Shown piece by piece: positions 35,071-49,300 of a stretch of 64,000 nt of DNA. Numbering within the stretch: the first letter of the stretch is position 1; each line of letters starts with the position of its first letter. The notes beneath the pieces were generated by a model, which made no database searches, was not told the DNA's origin, and saw only the letters and a list, made by a program, of their open reading frames with translations. Source of the stretch: Henricia sp. BOLD:AAB3569 (Eukaryota > Echinodermata > Asteroidea > Spinulosida > Echinasteridae); NCBI GenBank assembly GCA_037783545.1, contig JBBELK010000096.1:3286001-3350000 (forward strand), written 5' to 3'. The translations under genes were made by a program, and so were the position numbers.

Positions 35071-38000
35071 TGTCTTGACTTCCAAATTTGCCGACGTTTG
35101 GACCACACTTTGACCAAATTCCCGTCCCAAACAAGACTGAGCATGCGCACGAGTGATCAGGAGTACACGGACAGCCACGGTCTGCAGAGCAGGCAGGAAG
35201 CCCAAGCCCAGTTTTCCCTGAACTCTGAAATTTCTCGGCCATTTCCCGGCGAAAGTCTGTCAATTGTTTCAGGACAAGTGCGGAATATAGACTGTTTGGA
35301 GCATGCACAATTTGAAGTTCGTCGGAAAATTTCTTGACTTCCAAATTTGCCGACGTTTGGACCACACTTTGACAAAATTCCCGTCCCAAACAAGACTGAG
35401 CATGCGCACGAGTGATCAGGAGTACACGGACAGCCACGGTCTGCAGAGCAGGCAGGAAGCCCGAGCCCAGTTTTACCTAAACTCTGAAATTTCTCGACCA
35501 TTTCCCGGCGAAAGTCTGTCAATTTTTCAGGACAAGTGCGGAATATAGACTGTTTGGAGCATGCACAATTTGAAGTTCGTCGGAAAATGTCTTGACTTCC
35601 AAATTTGCCGACGTTTGGACCACACTTTGACCAAATTCCCGTCCCAAACAAGACTGAGCATGCGCACGAGTGATCAGGAGTACACGGACAGCCACGGTCT
35701 GCAGAGCAGGCAGGAAGCCCAAGCCCAGTTTTCCCTGAACTCTGAAATTTCTCGGCCATTTCCAGGCGAAAGTCTGTCAATTTTTTCAGGACAAGTGCGG
35801 AATATAGACTGTTTGGAGCATGCAAAATTTGAAGTTCGTCGGAAAATTTCTTGACTTCCAAATTTGCCGACGTTTGGACCACACTTTGACCAAATTCCAG
35901 TCCCAAACAAGACTGAGCATGCGCACGAGTGATCAGGAGTACACGGACAGCCACGGTCTGCAGAGCAGGCAGGAAGCCCGAGCCCAGTTTTCCCTGAACT
36001 CTGAAATTTCTCGACCATTTCCCGGCGAAAGTCTGTCAATTTTTCAGGACAAGTGCGGAATATAGACTGTTTGGAGCATGCAAAATTTGAAGTTCGTCGG
36101 AAAATGTCTTGACTTCCAAATTTGCCGACGTTTGGACCACACTTTGACCAAATTCCCGTCCCAAACAAGACTGAGCATGCGCACGAGTGATCAGGAGTAC
36201 ACGGACAGCCACGGTCTGCAGAGCAGGCAGGAAGCCCAAGCCCAGTTTTCCCTGAACTCTGAAATTTCTCGGCCATTTCCCGGCGAAAGTTTGTCAATTT
36301 TTTCAGGACAAGTGCGGAATATAGACTGTTTGGAGCATGCAAAATTTGAAGTTCGTCGGAAAATTTCTTGACTTCCAAATTTGCCGACGTTTGGACCACA
36401 CTTTGACCAAATTCCCGTTCCAAACAAGACTGAGCATGCGCACGGGTGATCAGGAGTACACGGACAGCCACGGTCTGCAGAGCAGGCAAGAAGCCCGAGC
36501 CCAGTTTTCCCTAAACTCTGAAATTTCTCGGCCATTTCCCGGCGAAAGTCTGTCAATTTTTACAGGACAAGTGCGGAATATAGACTGTTTGGAGCATGCA
36601 AAATTTGAAGTTCGTCGGAAAATTTCTTGACTTCCAAATTTGCCGACGTTTGGACCACACTTTGACCAAATTCCCGTCCCAAACAAGACTGAGCATGCGC
36701 ACGAGTGATCAGGAGTACACGGACAGCCACGGTCTGCAGAGCAGGCAGGAAGCCCGAGCCCAGTTTTCCCTAAACTCTGAAATTTCTCGGCCATTTCCCG
36801 GCGAAAGTCTGTCAATTTTTCAGGAAAAGTGCGGAATATAGACTGTTTGGAGCATGCAAAATTTGAAGTTTGTCGGAAAATTTCTTGACTTCCAAATTTG
36901 CCGACGTTTGGACCACACTTTGACCAAATTCCGGTCCCAAACAAGACTGAGCATGCGCACGAGTGATCAGGAGTACACGGACAGCCAGGGTCTGCAGAGC
37001 AGGCAGGAAGCCCGAGCCCAGTTTTCCCTGAACTCTGAAATTTCTGGACCACTTCCCGGCGAAAGTCTGTCAATTTTTCAGGACAAGTGCGGAATATAGA
37101 CTGTTTGGAGCATGCAAAATTTGAAGTTCGTCGGAAAATTTCTTGACTTCCAAATTTGCCGACGTTTGGACCACACTTTGACCAAATTACCGTCCCAAAC
37201 AAGACTGAGCATGCGCACGAGTGATCAGGAGTACACGGACAGCCACGGTCTGCAGAGCAGGCAGGAAGCCCGAGCCCAAATTTCCTAAACTCTGAAATTT
37301 CTCGGCCATTTCCCGGCGAAAGTCTGTCAATTTTTACAGGACAAGTGCGGAATATAGACTGTTTGGAGCATGCAAAATTTGAAGTTCGTCGGAAAATTTC
37401 TTGACTTCCAAATTTGCCGACGTTTGGACCACACTTTGACCAAATTCCCGTCCCAAACAAGACTGAGCATGCGCACGAGTGATCAGGAGTACACGGACAG
37501 CCACGGTCTGCAGAGCAGGCAGGAAGCCCGAGCCCAGTTTTCCCTAAACTCTGAAATTTCTCGGCCATTTCCCGGCGAAAGTCTGTCAATTTTTACAGGA
37601 CAAGTGCGGAATATAGACTGTTTGGAGCATGCAAAATTTGAAGTTCGTCGGAAAATTTCTTGACTTCCAAATTTGCCGACGTTTGGACCACACTTTGACC
37701 AAATTCCCGTCCCAAACAAGACTGAGCATGCGCACGAGTGATCAGGAGTACACGGACAGCCACGGTCTGCAGAGCAGGCAGGAAGCCCAAGCCCAGTTTT
37801 CCCTGAACTCTGAAATTTCTCGGCCATTTCCCGGCGAAAGTCTGTCAATTGTTTCAGGACAAGTGCGGAATATAGACTGTTTGGAGCATGCACAATTTGA
37901 AGTTCGTCGGAAAATTTCTTGACTTCCAAATTTGCCGACGTTTGGACCACACTTTGACAAAATTCCCGTCCCAAACAAGACTGAGCATGCGCACGAGTGA

Positions 38001-40373
38001 TCAGGAGTACACGGACAGCCACGGTCTGCAGAGCAGGCAGGAAGCCCGAGCCCAGTTTTACCTAAACTCTGAAATTTCTCGACCATTTCCCGGCGAAAGT
38101 CTGTCAATTTTTCAGGACAAGTGCGGAATATAGACTGTTTGGAGCATGCACAATTTGAAGTTCGTCGGAAAATGTCTTGACTTCCAAATTTGCCGACGTT
38201 TGGACCACACTTTGACCAAATTCCCGTCCCAAACAAGACTGAGCATGCGCACGAGTGATCAGGAGTACACGGACAGCCACGGTCTGCAGAGCAGGCAGGA
38301 AGCCCAAGCCCAGTTTTCCCTGAACTCTGAAATTTCTCGGCCATTTCCAGGCGAAAGTCTGTCAATTTTTTCAGGACAAGTGCGGAATATAGACTGTTTG
38401 GAGCATGCAAAATTTGAAGTTCGTCGGAAAATTTCTTGACTTCCAAATTTGCCGACGTTTGGACCACACTTTGACCAAATTCCAGTCCCAAACAAGACTG
38501 AGCATGCGCACGAGTGATCAGGAGTACACGGACAGCCACGGTCTGCAGAGCAGGCAGGAAGCCCGAGCCCAGTTTTCCCTGAACTCTGAAATTTCTCGAC
38601 CATTTCCCGGCGAAAGTCTGTCAATTTTTCAGGACAAGTGCGGAATATAGACTGTTTGGAGCATGCAAAATTTGAAGTTCGTCGGAAAATGTCTTGACTT
38701 CCAAATTTGCCGACGTTTGGACCACACTTTGACCAAATTCCCGTCCCAAACAAGACTGAGCATGCGCACGAGTGATCAGGAGTACACGGACAGCCACGGT
38801 CTGCAGAGCAGGCAGGAAGCCCAAGCCCAGTTTTCCCTGAACTCTGAAATTTCTCGGCCATTTCCCGGCGAAAGTTTGTCAATTTTTTCAGGACAAGTGC
38901 GGAATATAGACTGTTTGGAGCATGCAAAATTTGAAGTTCGTCGGAAAATTTCTTGACTTCCAAATTTGCCGACGTTTGGACCACACTTTGACCAAATTCC
39001 CGTTCCAAACAAGACTGAGCATGCGCACGGGTGATCAGGAGTACACGGACAGCCACGGTCTGCAGAGCAGGCAAGAAGCCCGAGCCCAGTTTTCCCTAAA
39101 CTCTGAAATTTCTCGGCCATTTCCCGGCGAAAGTCTGTCAATTTTTACAGGACAAGTGCGGAATATAGACTGTTTGGAGCATGCAAAATTTGAAGTTCGT
39201 CGGAAAATTTCTTGACTTCCAAATTTGCCGACGTTTGGACCACACTTTGACCAAATTCCCGTCCCAAACAAGACTGAGCATGCGCACGAGTGATCAGGAG
39301 TACACGGACAGCCACGGTCTGCAGAGCAGGCAGGAAGCCCGAGCCCAGTTTTCCCTAAACTCTGAAATTTCTCGGCCATTTCCCGGCGAAAGTCTGTCAA
39401 TTTTTCAGGAAAAGTGCGGAATATAGACTGTTTGGAGCATGCAAAATTTGAAGTTTGTCGGAAAATTTCTTGACTTCCAAATTTGCCGACGTTTGGACCA
39501 CACTTTGACCAAATTCCGGTCCCAAACAAGACTGAGCATGCGCACGAGTGATCAGGAGTACACGGACAGCCAGGGTCTGCAGAGCAGGCAGGAAGCCCGA
39601 GCCCAGTTTTCCCTGAACTCTGAAATTTCTGGACCACTTCCCGGCGAAAGTCTGTCAATTTTTCAGGACAAGTGCGGAATATAGACTGTTTGGAGCATGC
39701 AAAATTTGAAGTTCGTCGGAAAATTTCTTGACTTCCAAATTTGCCGACGTTTGGACCACACTTTGACCAAATTACCGTCCCAAACAAGACTGAGCATGCG
39801 CACGAGTGATCAGGAGTACACGGACAGCCACGGTCTGCAGAGCAGGCAGGAAGCCCGAGCCCAAATTTCCTAAACTCTGAAATTTCTCGGCCATTTCCCG
39901 GCGAAAGTCTGTCAATTTTTACAGGACAAGTGCGGAATATAGACTGTTTGGAGCATGCAAAATTTGAAGTTCGTCGGAAAATTTCTTGACTTCCAAATTT
40001 GCCGACGTTTGGACCACACTTTGACCAAATTCCCGTCCCAAACAAGACTGAGCATGCGCACGAGTGATCAGGAGTACACGGACAGCCACGGTCTGCAGAG
40101 CAGGCAGGAAGCCCGAGCCCAGTTTTCCCTAAACTCTGAAATTTCTCGGCCATTTCCCGGCGAAAGTCTGTCAATTTTTACAGGACAAGTGCGGAATATA
40201 GACTGTTTGGAGCATGCAAAATTTGAAGTTCGTCGGAAAATTTCTTGACTTCCAAATTTGCCGACGTTTGGACCACACTTTGACCAAATTCCCGTCCCAA
40301 ACAAGACTGAGCATGCGCACGAGTGATCAGGAGTACACGGACAGCCACGGTCTGCAGAGCAGGCAGGAAGCCC
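35071..40373. repeat. Ten-monomer higher-order repeat, period 2,585 bp, two copies
   Basis: Bases from about 35,071 to 37,788 match about 37,656 to 40,373. The right edge is an A/G difference (37,789 vs 40,374). Private shared marks are CAATTGTTTCAGG, GACAAAATTCCCG, CACGGGTGATC, GCAAGAAGCCC, TTTCTGGACCACTTCCC, AAATTACCGTCCC and CCCAAATTTCC. Five extra bases across ten monomers give 2,585. Two of the insertions are TTTTTACAGG, in place of the usual extra T. Confidence 0.85.
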
Positions 40374-40739
40374 GAGCCCAGTTTTCCCTAAACTCTGAAA
40401 TTTCTCGGCCATTTCCCGGCGAAAGTCTGTCAATTTTTCAGGACAAGTGCGGAATATAGACTGTTTGGAGCATGCAAAATTTGAAGTTTGTCGGAAAATT
40501 TCTTGACTTCCAAATTTGCCGACGTTTGGACCACACTTTGACCAAATTCCGGTCCCAAACAAGACTGAGCATGCGCACGAGTGATCAGGAGTACACGGAC
40601 AGCCAGGGTCTGCAGAGCAGGCAGGAAGCCCGAGCCCAGTTTTCCCTGAACTCTGAAATTTCTCGACCATTTCCCGGCGAAAGTCTGTCAATTTTTCAGG
40701 ACAAGTGCGGAATATAGACTGTTTGGAGCATGCACAATT

Positions 40740-43700
40740 TGAAGTTCGTCGGAAAATTTCTTGACTTCCAAATTTGCCGACGTTTGGACCACACTTTGAC
40801 CAAATTCCCGTTCCAAACAAGACTGAGCATGCGCACGAGTGATCAGGAGTACACGGACAGCCACGGTCTGCAGAGCAGGCAGGAAGCCCGAGCCCAGTTT
40901 TCCCTAAACTCTGAAATTTCTCGGCCATTTCCGGGCGAAAGTCTGTCAATTTTTCAGGACAATTGCGGAATATATACTGTTTGGAGCATGCAAACTTTGA
41001 AGTTCGTCGGAAAATTTCTTGACTTCCAAATTTGCCGACGTTTGGACCACACTTTGACCAAATTCCCGTCCCAAACAAGAATGAGCATGCACACGAGTGA
41101 TCAGGAGTACACGGACAGCCACGGTCTGCAGAGCAGGCAGGAAGCCCGAGCCCAGTTTTCCCTAAACTCTGAAATTTCTCGGCCATTTCCTGGAGAAAGT
41201 CTGTCAATTTTTCAGGACAAGTGCGGAATATAGACTGTTTGGAGCATGCAAAATTTGAAGTTCGTCGGAAAATTTCTTGACTTCCAAATTTGCCGACGTT
41301 TGGACCACACTTTGACCAAATTTCCGTCCCAAACAAGACTGAGCATGCGCACGAGTGATCAGGAGTACACGGACAGCCACGGTCTGCAGAGCAGGCAGGA
41401 AGCCCGAGCCCAGTTTTCCCTAAACTCTGAAATTTCTCGGACATTTCCTGGCGAAAGTCTGTCAATTTTTCAGGACAAGTGCGGAATACAGACTGTTTGG
41501 AGCATGCAAACTTTGAAGTTCGTCGGAAAATTTCTTGACTTCCAAATTTGCCGACGTTTGGACCACACTTTGACCAAATTCCGGTCCCAAACAAGACTGA
41601 GCATGCGCACGAGTGATCAGGAGTACACGGACAGCCACGGTCTGCAGAGCAGGCAGGAAGCCCAAGCCCAGTTTTCCCTAAACTCTGAAATTTCTCGGCC
41701 ATTTCCCGGCGAAAGTCTGTCAATTTGTCAGGACAAGTGCGGAATATAGACTGTTTGGAGCATGCAAAATTTGAAGTTCGTCGGAAAATGTCTTGACTTC
41801 CAAATTTGCCGACGTTTGGACCACACTTTGACCAAAATCCCGTCCCAAACAAGACTGAGCATGCGCACGAGTGATCAGGAGTACACGGACAGCCACGGTC
41901 TGCAGAGCAGGCAGGAAGCCCGAGCCCAGTTTTCCCTAAACTCTGAAATTTCTCGACCATTTCCTGGAGAAAGTCTGTCAATTTTTCAGGACAAGTGCGG
42001 AATATAGACTGTTTGGAGCATGCAAAATTTGAAGTTCGTCGGAAAATGTATTGACTTCCAAATTTGCCGACGTTTGGACCACACTTTGACCAAATTCCCG
42101 TCCCAAACAAGACTGAGCATGCGCACGAGTGATCAGGAGTACACGGACAGCCACGGTCTGCAGAGCAGGCAGGAAGCCCAAGCCCAGTTTTCCCTGAACT
42201 CTGAAATTTCTCGGCCATTTCCCGGCGAAAGTCTGTCAATTTTTTCAGGACAAGTGCGGAATATAGACTGTTTTGAGCATGCAAAATTTGAAGTTCGTCG
42301 GAAAATTTCTTGACTTCCAAATTTGCCGACGTTTGGACCACACTTTGACCAAATTCCCGTTCCAAACAAGACTGAGCATGCGCACGAGTGATCAGGAGTA
42401 CACGGACAGCCACGGTCTGCAGAGCAGGCAGGAAGCCCGAGCCCAGTTTTCCCTAAACTCTGAAATTTCTCGGCCATTTCCTGGCGAAAGTCTGTCAATT
42501 TTTCAGGACAAGTGCGGAATATAGAATGTTTGGAGCATGCAAACTTTGAAGTTCGTCGGAAAATTTCTTGACTTCCAAATTTGCCGACGTTTGGACCACA
42601 CTTTGACCAAATTCCCGTCCCAAACAAGACTGAGCATGCGCACGAGTGATCAGGAGTACACGGACAGCCACGGTCTGCAGAGCAGGCAGGAAGCCCAAGC
42701 CCAGTTTTCCCTAAACTCTGAAATTTCTCGGCCATTTCCCGGCGAAAGTCTGTCAATTTTTTCAGGACAAGTGCGGAATATAGACTGTTTGGAGCATGCA
42801 AAATTTGAAGTTCGTCGGAAAAATTCTTGACTTCCAAATTTGCCGACGTTTGGACCACACTTTGACCAAATTCCCGTCCCAAACAAGACTGAGCATGCGC
42901 ACGAGTGATCAGGAGTACACGGACAGCCACGGTCTGCAGAGCAGGCAGGAAGCCCGAGCCCAGTTTTCCCTAAACTCTGAAATTTCTCGACCATTTCCCG
43001 GCGAAAGTCTGTCAATTTTTCAGGACAAGTGCGGAATATAGACTGTTTGGAGCATGCAAAATTTGAAGTTCGTCGGAAAATGTATTGACTTCCAAATTTG
43101 CCGACGTTTGGACCACACTTTGACCAAATTCCCGTCCCAAACAAGACTGAGCATGCGCACGAGTGATCAGGAGTACACGGACAGCCACGGTCTGCAGAGC
43201 AGGCAGGAAGCCCAAGCCCAGTTTTCCCTGAACTCTGAAATTTCTCGGCCATTTCCTGGCGAAAGTCTGTCAATTTTTTCAGGACAAGTGCGGAATATAG
43301 ACTGTTTGGAGCATGCAAAATTTGAAGTTCGTCGGAAAATTTCTTGACTTCCAAATTTGCCGACGTTTGGACCACACTTTGACCAAATTCCCGTTCCAAA
43401 CAAGACTGAGCATGCGCACGAGTGATCAGGAGTACACGGACAGCCACGGTCTGCAGAGCAGGCAGGAAGCCCGAGCCCAGTTTTCCCTAAACTCTGAAAT
43501 TTCTCGGCCATTTCCTGGCGAAAGTCTGTCAATTTTTCAGGACAAGTGCGGAATATATACTGTTTGGAGCATGCAAACTTTGAAGTTCGTCGGAAAATTT
43601 CTTGACTTCCAAATTTGCCGACGTTTGGACCACACTTTGACCAAATTCCCGTCCCAAACAAGACTGAGCATGCACACGAGTGATCAGGAGTACATGGACA

Positions 43701-44107
43701 GCCACGGTCTGCAGAGCAGGTAGGAAGCCCGAGCCCAGTTTTCCCTAAACTCTGAAATTTCTCGGCCATTTCCTGGAGAAAGTCTGTCAATTTTTCAGGA
43801 CAAGTGCGGAATATAGACTGTTTGGAGCATGCAAAATTTGAAGTTCGTCGGAAAATTTCTTGACTTCCAAATTTGCCGACGTTTGGACCACACTTTGACC
43901 AAATTTCCGTCCCAAACAAGACTGAGCATGCGCACGAGTGATCAGGAGTACACGGACAGCCACGGTCTGCAGAGCAGGCAGGAAGCCCGAGCCCAGTTTT
44001 CCCTAAACTCTGAAATTTCTCGGACATTTCCTGGCGAAAGTCTGTCAATTTTTCAGGACAAGTGCGGAATACAGACTGTTTGGAGCATGCAAACTTTGAA
44101 GTTCGTC
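40740..44107. repeat. Partial ten-monomer duplication, period 2,583 bp, with a nested four-monomer repeat
   Basis: Bases about 40,740-41,524 recur with few changes at about 43,323-44,107 (offset 2,583). Marks include GCAAACTTTGAAG, CATGCACACGAG, CCTGGAGAAAG and CGGACATTTCC. Between them, 42,020-42,500 and 43,054-43,530 are related at offset 1,034 (four monomers). The pattern suggests a four-mer duplication placed inside or next to a ten-mer duplication. Confidence 0.7.
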
Positions 44108-45060
44108 AGAAAATTTCTTGACTTCCAAATTTTCCGACGTTTGGACCACACTTTGACCAAATTCCGGTCCCAAACAAGACTGAGCATGCGCACGAGTGAT
44201 CAGGAGTACACGGACAGCCACGGTCTGCAGAGCAGGCAGGAAGCCCAAGCCCAGTTTTCCCTGAACTCTGAAATTTCTCGGCCATTTCCCGGCGAAAGTC
44301 TGTCAATTTTTTTCAGGACAAGTGCGGAATATAGACTGTTTGGAGCATGCAAAATTTGAAGTTCGTCGGAAAATGTATTGACTTCCAAATTTGCCGACGT
44401 TTGGACCACACTTTGACCAAATTCCCGTCCCAAACAAGACTGAGCATGCACACGAGTGATCAGGAGTACACGGACAGCCACGGTCTGCAGAGCAGGCAGG
44501 AAGCCCGAGCCCAGTTTTCCCTAAACTCTGAAATTTCTCGGCCATTTCCTGGAGAAAGTCTGTCAATTTTTCAGGACAAGTGCGGAATATAGACTGTTTG
44601 GAGCATGCAAAATTTGAAGTTCGTCGGAAAATTTCTTGACTTCCAAATTTGCCGACGTTTGGACCACACTTTGACCAAATTTCCGTCCCAAACAAGACTG
44701 AGCATGCGCACGAGTGATCAGGAGTACACGGACAGCCACGGTCTGCAGAGCAGGCAGGAAGCCCGAGCCCAGTTTTCCCTAAACTCTGAAATTTCTCGGA
44801 CATTTCCTGGCGAAAGTCTGTCAATTTTTCAGGACAAGTGCGGAATACAGACTGTTTGGAGCATGCAAACTTTGAAGTTCGTCAGAAAATTTCTTGACTT
44901 CCAAATTTTCCGACGTTTGGACCACACTTTGACCAAATTCCGGTCCCAAACAAGACTGAGCATGCGCACGAGTGATCAGGAGTACACGGACAGCCACGGT
45001 CTGCAGAGCAGGCAGGAAGCCCAAGCCCAGTTTTCCCTAAACTCTGAAATTTATCGGCCA
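43829..45060. repeat. Trimer duplication, period 776 bp
   Basis: Bases from about 43,829 recur at 44,605 and remain alike for roughly 450 bp. They share GACCAAATTTCCG, CGGACATTTCC, GTTCGTCAGAAAA and AAATTTTCCGACG, the last being a change in the dyad right arm. The 776-bp offset includes the seven-T monomer near 44,309. Confidence 0.75.
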
Positions 45061-46341
45061 TTTCCCGGCGAAAGTCTGTCAATTTTTACAGGACAAGTGC
45101 GGAATATAGACTGTTTGGAGCATGCAAAATTTGAAGTTCGTCGGAAAATTTCTTGACTTCCAAATTTGCCGACGTTTGGACCACACTTTGACCAAATTCC
45201 AGTCCCAAACAAGACTGAGCATGCGCACGAGTGATCAGGAGTACACGGACAGCCACGGTCTGCAGAGCAGGCAGGAAGCCCGAGCCCAGTTTTCCCTGAA
45301 CTCTGAAATTTCTCGACCATTTCCCGGCGAAAGTCTGTCAATTTGTCAGGACAAGTGCGGAATATAGACTGTTTGGAGCATGCAAAATTTGAAGTTCGTC
45401 GGAAAATTTATTGACTTCCAAATTTGCCGACGTTTGGACCACACTTTGACCAAATTTCCGTCCCAAACAAGACTGAGCATGCGCACGAGTGATCAGGAGT
45501 ACACGGACAGCCACGGTCTGCAGAGCAGGCAGGAAGCCCGAGCCCAGTTTTCCCTAAACTCTAAAATTTCTCGGACAATTCCTGGCGAAAGTCTGTCAAT
45601 TTTTCAGGACAAGTGCGGAATACAGACTGTTTGGAGCATGCAAACTTTGAAGTTCGTCGGAAAATTTCTTGACTTCCAAATTTGCCGACGTTTGGACCAC
45701 ACTTTGACCAAATTCCGGTCCCAAACAAGACTGAGCATGCGCACGAGTGATCAGGAGTACACGGACAGCCACGGTCTGCAGAGCAGGCAGGAAGCCCAAG
45801 CCCAGTTTTCCCTAAACTCTGAAATTTCTCGGCCATTTCCCGACGAAAGTCTGTCAATTTTTACAGGACAAGTGCGGAATATAGACTGTTTGGAGCATGC
45901 AAAATTTGAAGTTCGTCGGAAAATTTCTTGACTTCCAAATTTGCCGACGTTTGGACCACACTTTGACCAAATTCCAGTCCCAAACAAGACTGAGCATGCG
46001 CACGAGTGATCAGGAGTACACGGACAGCCACGGTCTGCAGAGCAGGCAGGAAGCCCGAGCCCAGTTTTCCCTAAACTCTGAAATTTCTCGGCCATTTCCT
46101 GGAGAAAGTCTTTAAATTTTTCAGGACAAGTGCGGAATATAGACTGTTTGGAGCATGCAAAATTTGAAGTTCGTCGGAAAATTTCTTGACTTCCAAATTT
46201 GCCGACGTTTGGACCACACTTTGACCAAATTTCCGTCCCAAACAAGACTGAGCATGCGCACGAGTGATCAGGAGTACACGGACAGCCACGGTCTGCAGAG
46301 CAGGCAGGAAGCCCAAGCCCAGTTTTCCCTAAACTCTGAAA
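45061..46341. repeat. Irregular monomer block, 45.1-46.3 kb
   Basis: About five monomers of mixed type, including two TTTTTACAGG forms (near 45,086 and 45,861), a CGGACAATTCC change near 45,575 and AGTCTTTAAATT near 46,110. Only satellite sequence is present. Confidence 0.75.
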
Positions 46342-49300
46342 TTTCTCGGCCATTTCCTGGCGAAAGTCTGTCAATTTTTCAGGACAAGTGCGGAATATAG
46401 ACTGTTTGGAGCATGCAAAATTTGAAGTTCGTCGGAAAATGTCTTGACTTCCAAATTTGCCGACGTTTGGACCACACTTTGACCTAATTCCCGTCCCAAA
46501 CAAGAATGAGCATGCGCACGAGTGATCAGGAGTACACGGACAGCCACGGTCTGCAGAGCAGGCAGGAAGCCCGAGCCCAGTTTTCCCTGAACTCTGAAAT
46601 TTCTCGGCCATTTCCTGGCGAAAGTCTGTCAATTTTTCAGGACAAGTGCGGAATATAGACTGTTTGGAGCATGCAAAATTTGAAGTTCGTCGGAAAATGT
46701 ATTGACTTCCAAATTTGCCGACGTTTGGACCACACTTTGACCAAATTCCCGTCCCAAACAAGACTGAGCATGCGCACAAGTGATCAGGAGTACACGGACA
46801 GCCACGGTATGCAGAGCAGGCAGGAAGCCCGAGCCCAGTTTTCCCTAAACTCTGAAATTTCTCGGCCATTTCCTGGCGAAAGTCTGTCAATTTTTCAGGA
46901 CAAGTGCGGAATATAGACTGTTTGGAGCATGCAACATTTTTAAGTTCGTCGGAAAATGTCTTGACTTCCAAATTTGCCGACGTTTGGACCACACTTTGAC
47001 CAAATTCCCGTCCCAAACAAGACTGAGCATGCGCACGAGTGATCAGGAGTACACGGACAGCCACGGTCTGCAGAGCAGGCAGGAAGCCCGAGCCCAGTTT
47101 TCGCTGAACTCTGAAATTTCTCGGCCATTTCCCGGCGAAAGTCTGTCAATTTTTCATGACAAGTGCGGAATATAGACTGTTTGGAGCATGCAAAATTTGA
47201 AGTTCGTCGGAAAATGTATTGACTTCCAAATTTGCCGACGTTTGGACCACACTTTGACCAAATTCCCGTCCCAAACAAGACTGAGCATGCGCACGAGTGA
47301 TCAGGAGTACACGGACAGCCACGGTCTGCCGAGCAGGCAGGAAGCCCGAGCCCAGTTTTCCCTAAACTCTGAAATTTCTCGGCCATTTCCTGGCGAAAGT
47401 CTGTCAATTTTTCAGGACAAGTGCGGAATATAGACTGTTTGGAGCATGCAAAATTTGAAGTTCGTCGGAAAATGTCTTGACTTCCAAATTTGCCGACGTT
47501 TGGACCACACTTTGACCAAATTCCCGTCCCAAACAAGACTGAGCATGCGCACGAGTGATCAGGAGTACACGGACAGCCACGGTCTGCAGAGCAGGCAGGA
47601 AGCCCGAGCCCAGTTTTCCCTGAACTCTGAAATTTCTCGGCCATTTCCTGGCGAAAGTCTGTCAATTTTTCAGGACAAGTGCGGAATATAGACTGTTTGG
47701 AGCATGCAACATTTTTAAGTTCGTCGGAAAATGTCTTGACTTCCAAATTTGCCGACGTTTGGACCACACTTTGACCAAATTCCCGTCCCAAACAAGACTG
47801 AGCATGCGCACGAGTGATCAGGAGTACACGGACAGCCACGGTCTGCAGAGCAGGCAGGAAGCCCGAGCCCAGTTTTCCCTGAACTCTGAAATTTCTCGGC
47901 CATTTCCCGGCGAAAGTCTGTCAATTTTTCATGACAAGTGCGGAATATAGACTGTTTGGAGCATGCAAAATTTGAAGTTCGTCGGAAAATGTATTGACTT
48001 CAAAATTTGCCGACGTTTGGACCACACTTTGACCAAATTCCCGTCCCAAACAAGACTGAGCATGCGCACGAGTGATCAGGAGTACACGGACAGCCACGGT
48101 CTGCAGAGCAGGCAGGAAGCCCGAGCCCAGTTTTCCCTGAACTCTGAAATTTCTCGGCCATTTCCCGGCGAAAGTCTGTCAATTGTTTAGGACAAGTGCG
48201 GAATATACACTGTTTGGAGCATGCAAAATTTGAAGTTCGTCGGAAAATGTCTTGACTTCCAAATTTGCCGACGTTTGGACCACACTTTGACCAAATTCCC
48301 GTCCCAAACAAGACTGAGCATGCGCACGAGTGATCAGGAGTACACGGACAGCCACGGTCTGCAGAGCAGGCAGGAAGCCCAAGCCCAGTTTTCCCTGAAC
48401 TCTGAAATTTCTCGGCCATTTCCCGGCGAAAGTCTGTCAATTTTTTCAGGACAAGTGCGGAATATAGACTGTTTGGAGCATGCACAATTTGAAGTTCGTC
48501 GGAAAATTTCTTGACTTCCAAATTTGCCGACGTTTGGACCACACTTTGACAAAATTCCCGTCCCAAACAAGACTGAGCATGCGCACGAGTGATCAGGAGT
48601 ACACGGACAGCCACGGTCTGCCGAGCAGGCAGGAAGCCCGAGCCCAGTTTTCCCTAAACTCTGAACTTTCTCGGCCATTTCCTGGCGAAAGTCTGTCAAT
48701 TTTTCAGGACAAGTGCGGAATATAGACTGTTTGGAGCATGCAAAATTTGAAGTTCGTCGGAAAATGTCTTGACTTCCAAATTTGCCGACGTTTGGACCAC
48801 ACTTTGACCTAATTCCCGTCCCAAACAAGAATGAGCATGCGCACGAGTGATCAGGAGTACACGGACAGCCACGGTCTGCAGAGCAGGCAGGAAGCCCGAG
48901 CCCAGTTTTCCCTGAACTCTGAAATTTCTCGGCCATTTCCTGGCGAAAGTCTGTCAATTTTTCAGGACAAGTGCGGAATATAGACTGTTTGGAGCATGCA
49001 AAATTTGAAGTTCGTCGGAAAATGTATTGACTTCCAAATTTGCCGACGTTTGGACCACACTTTGACCAAATTCCCGTCCCAAACAAGACTGAGCATGCGC
49101 ACAAGTGATCAGGAGTACACGGACAGCCACGGTATGCAGAGCAGGCAGGAAGCCCGAGCCCAGTTTTCCCTAAACTCTGAAATTTCTCGGCCATTTCCTG
49201 GCGAAAGTCTGTCAATTTTTCAGGACAAGTGCGGAATATAGACTGTTTGGAGCATGCAACATTTTTAAGTTCGTCGGAAAATGTCTTGACTTCCAAATTT

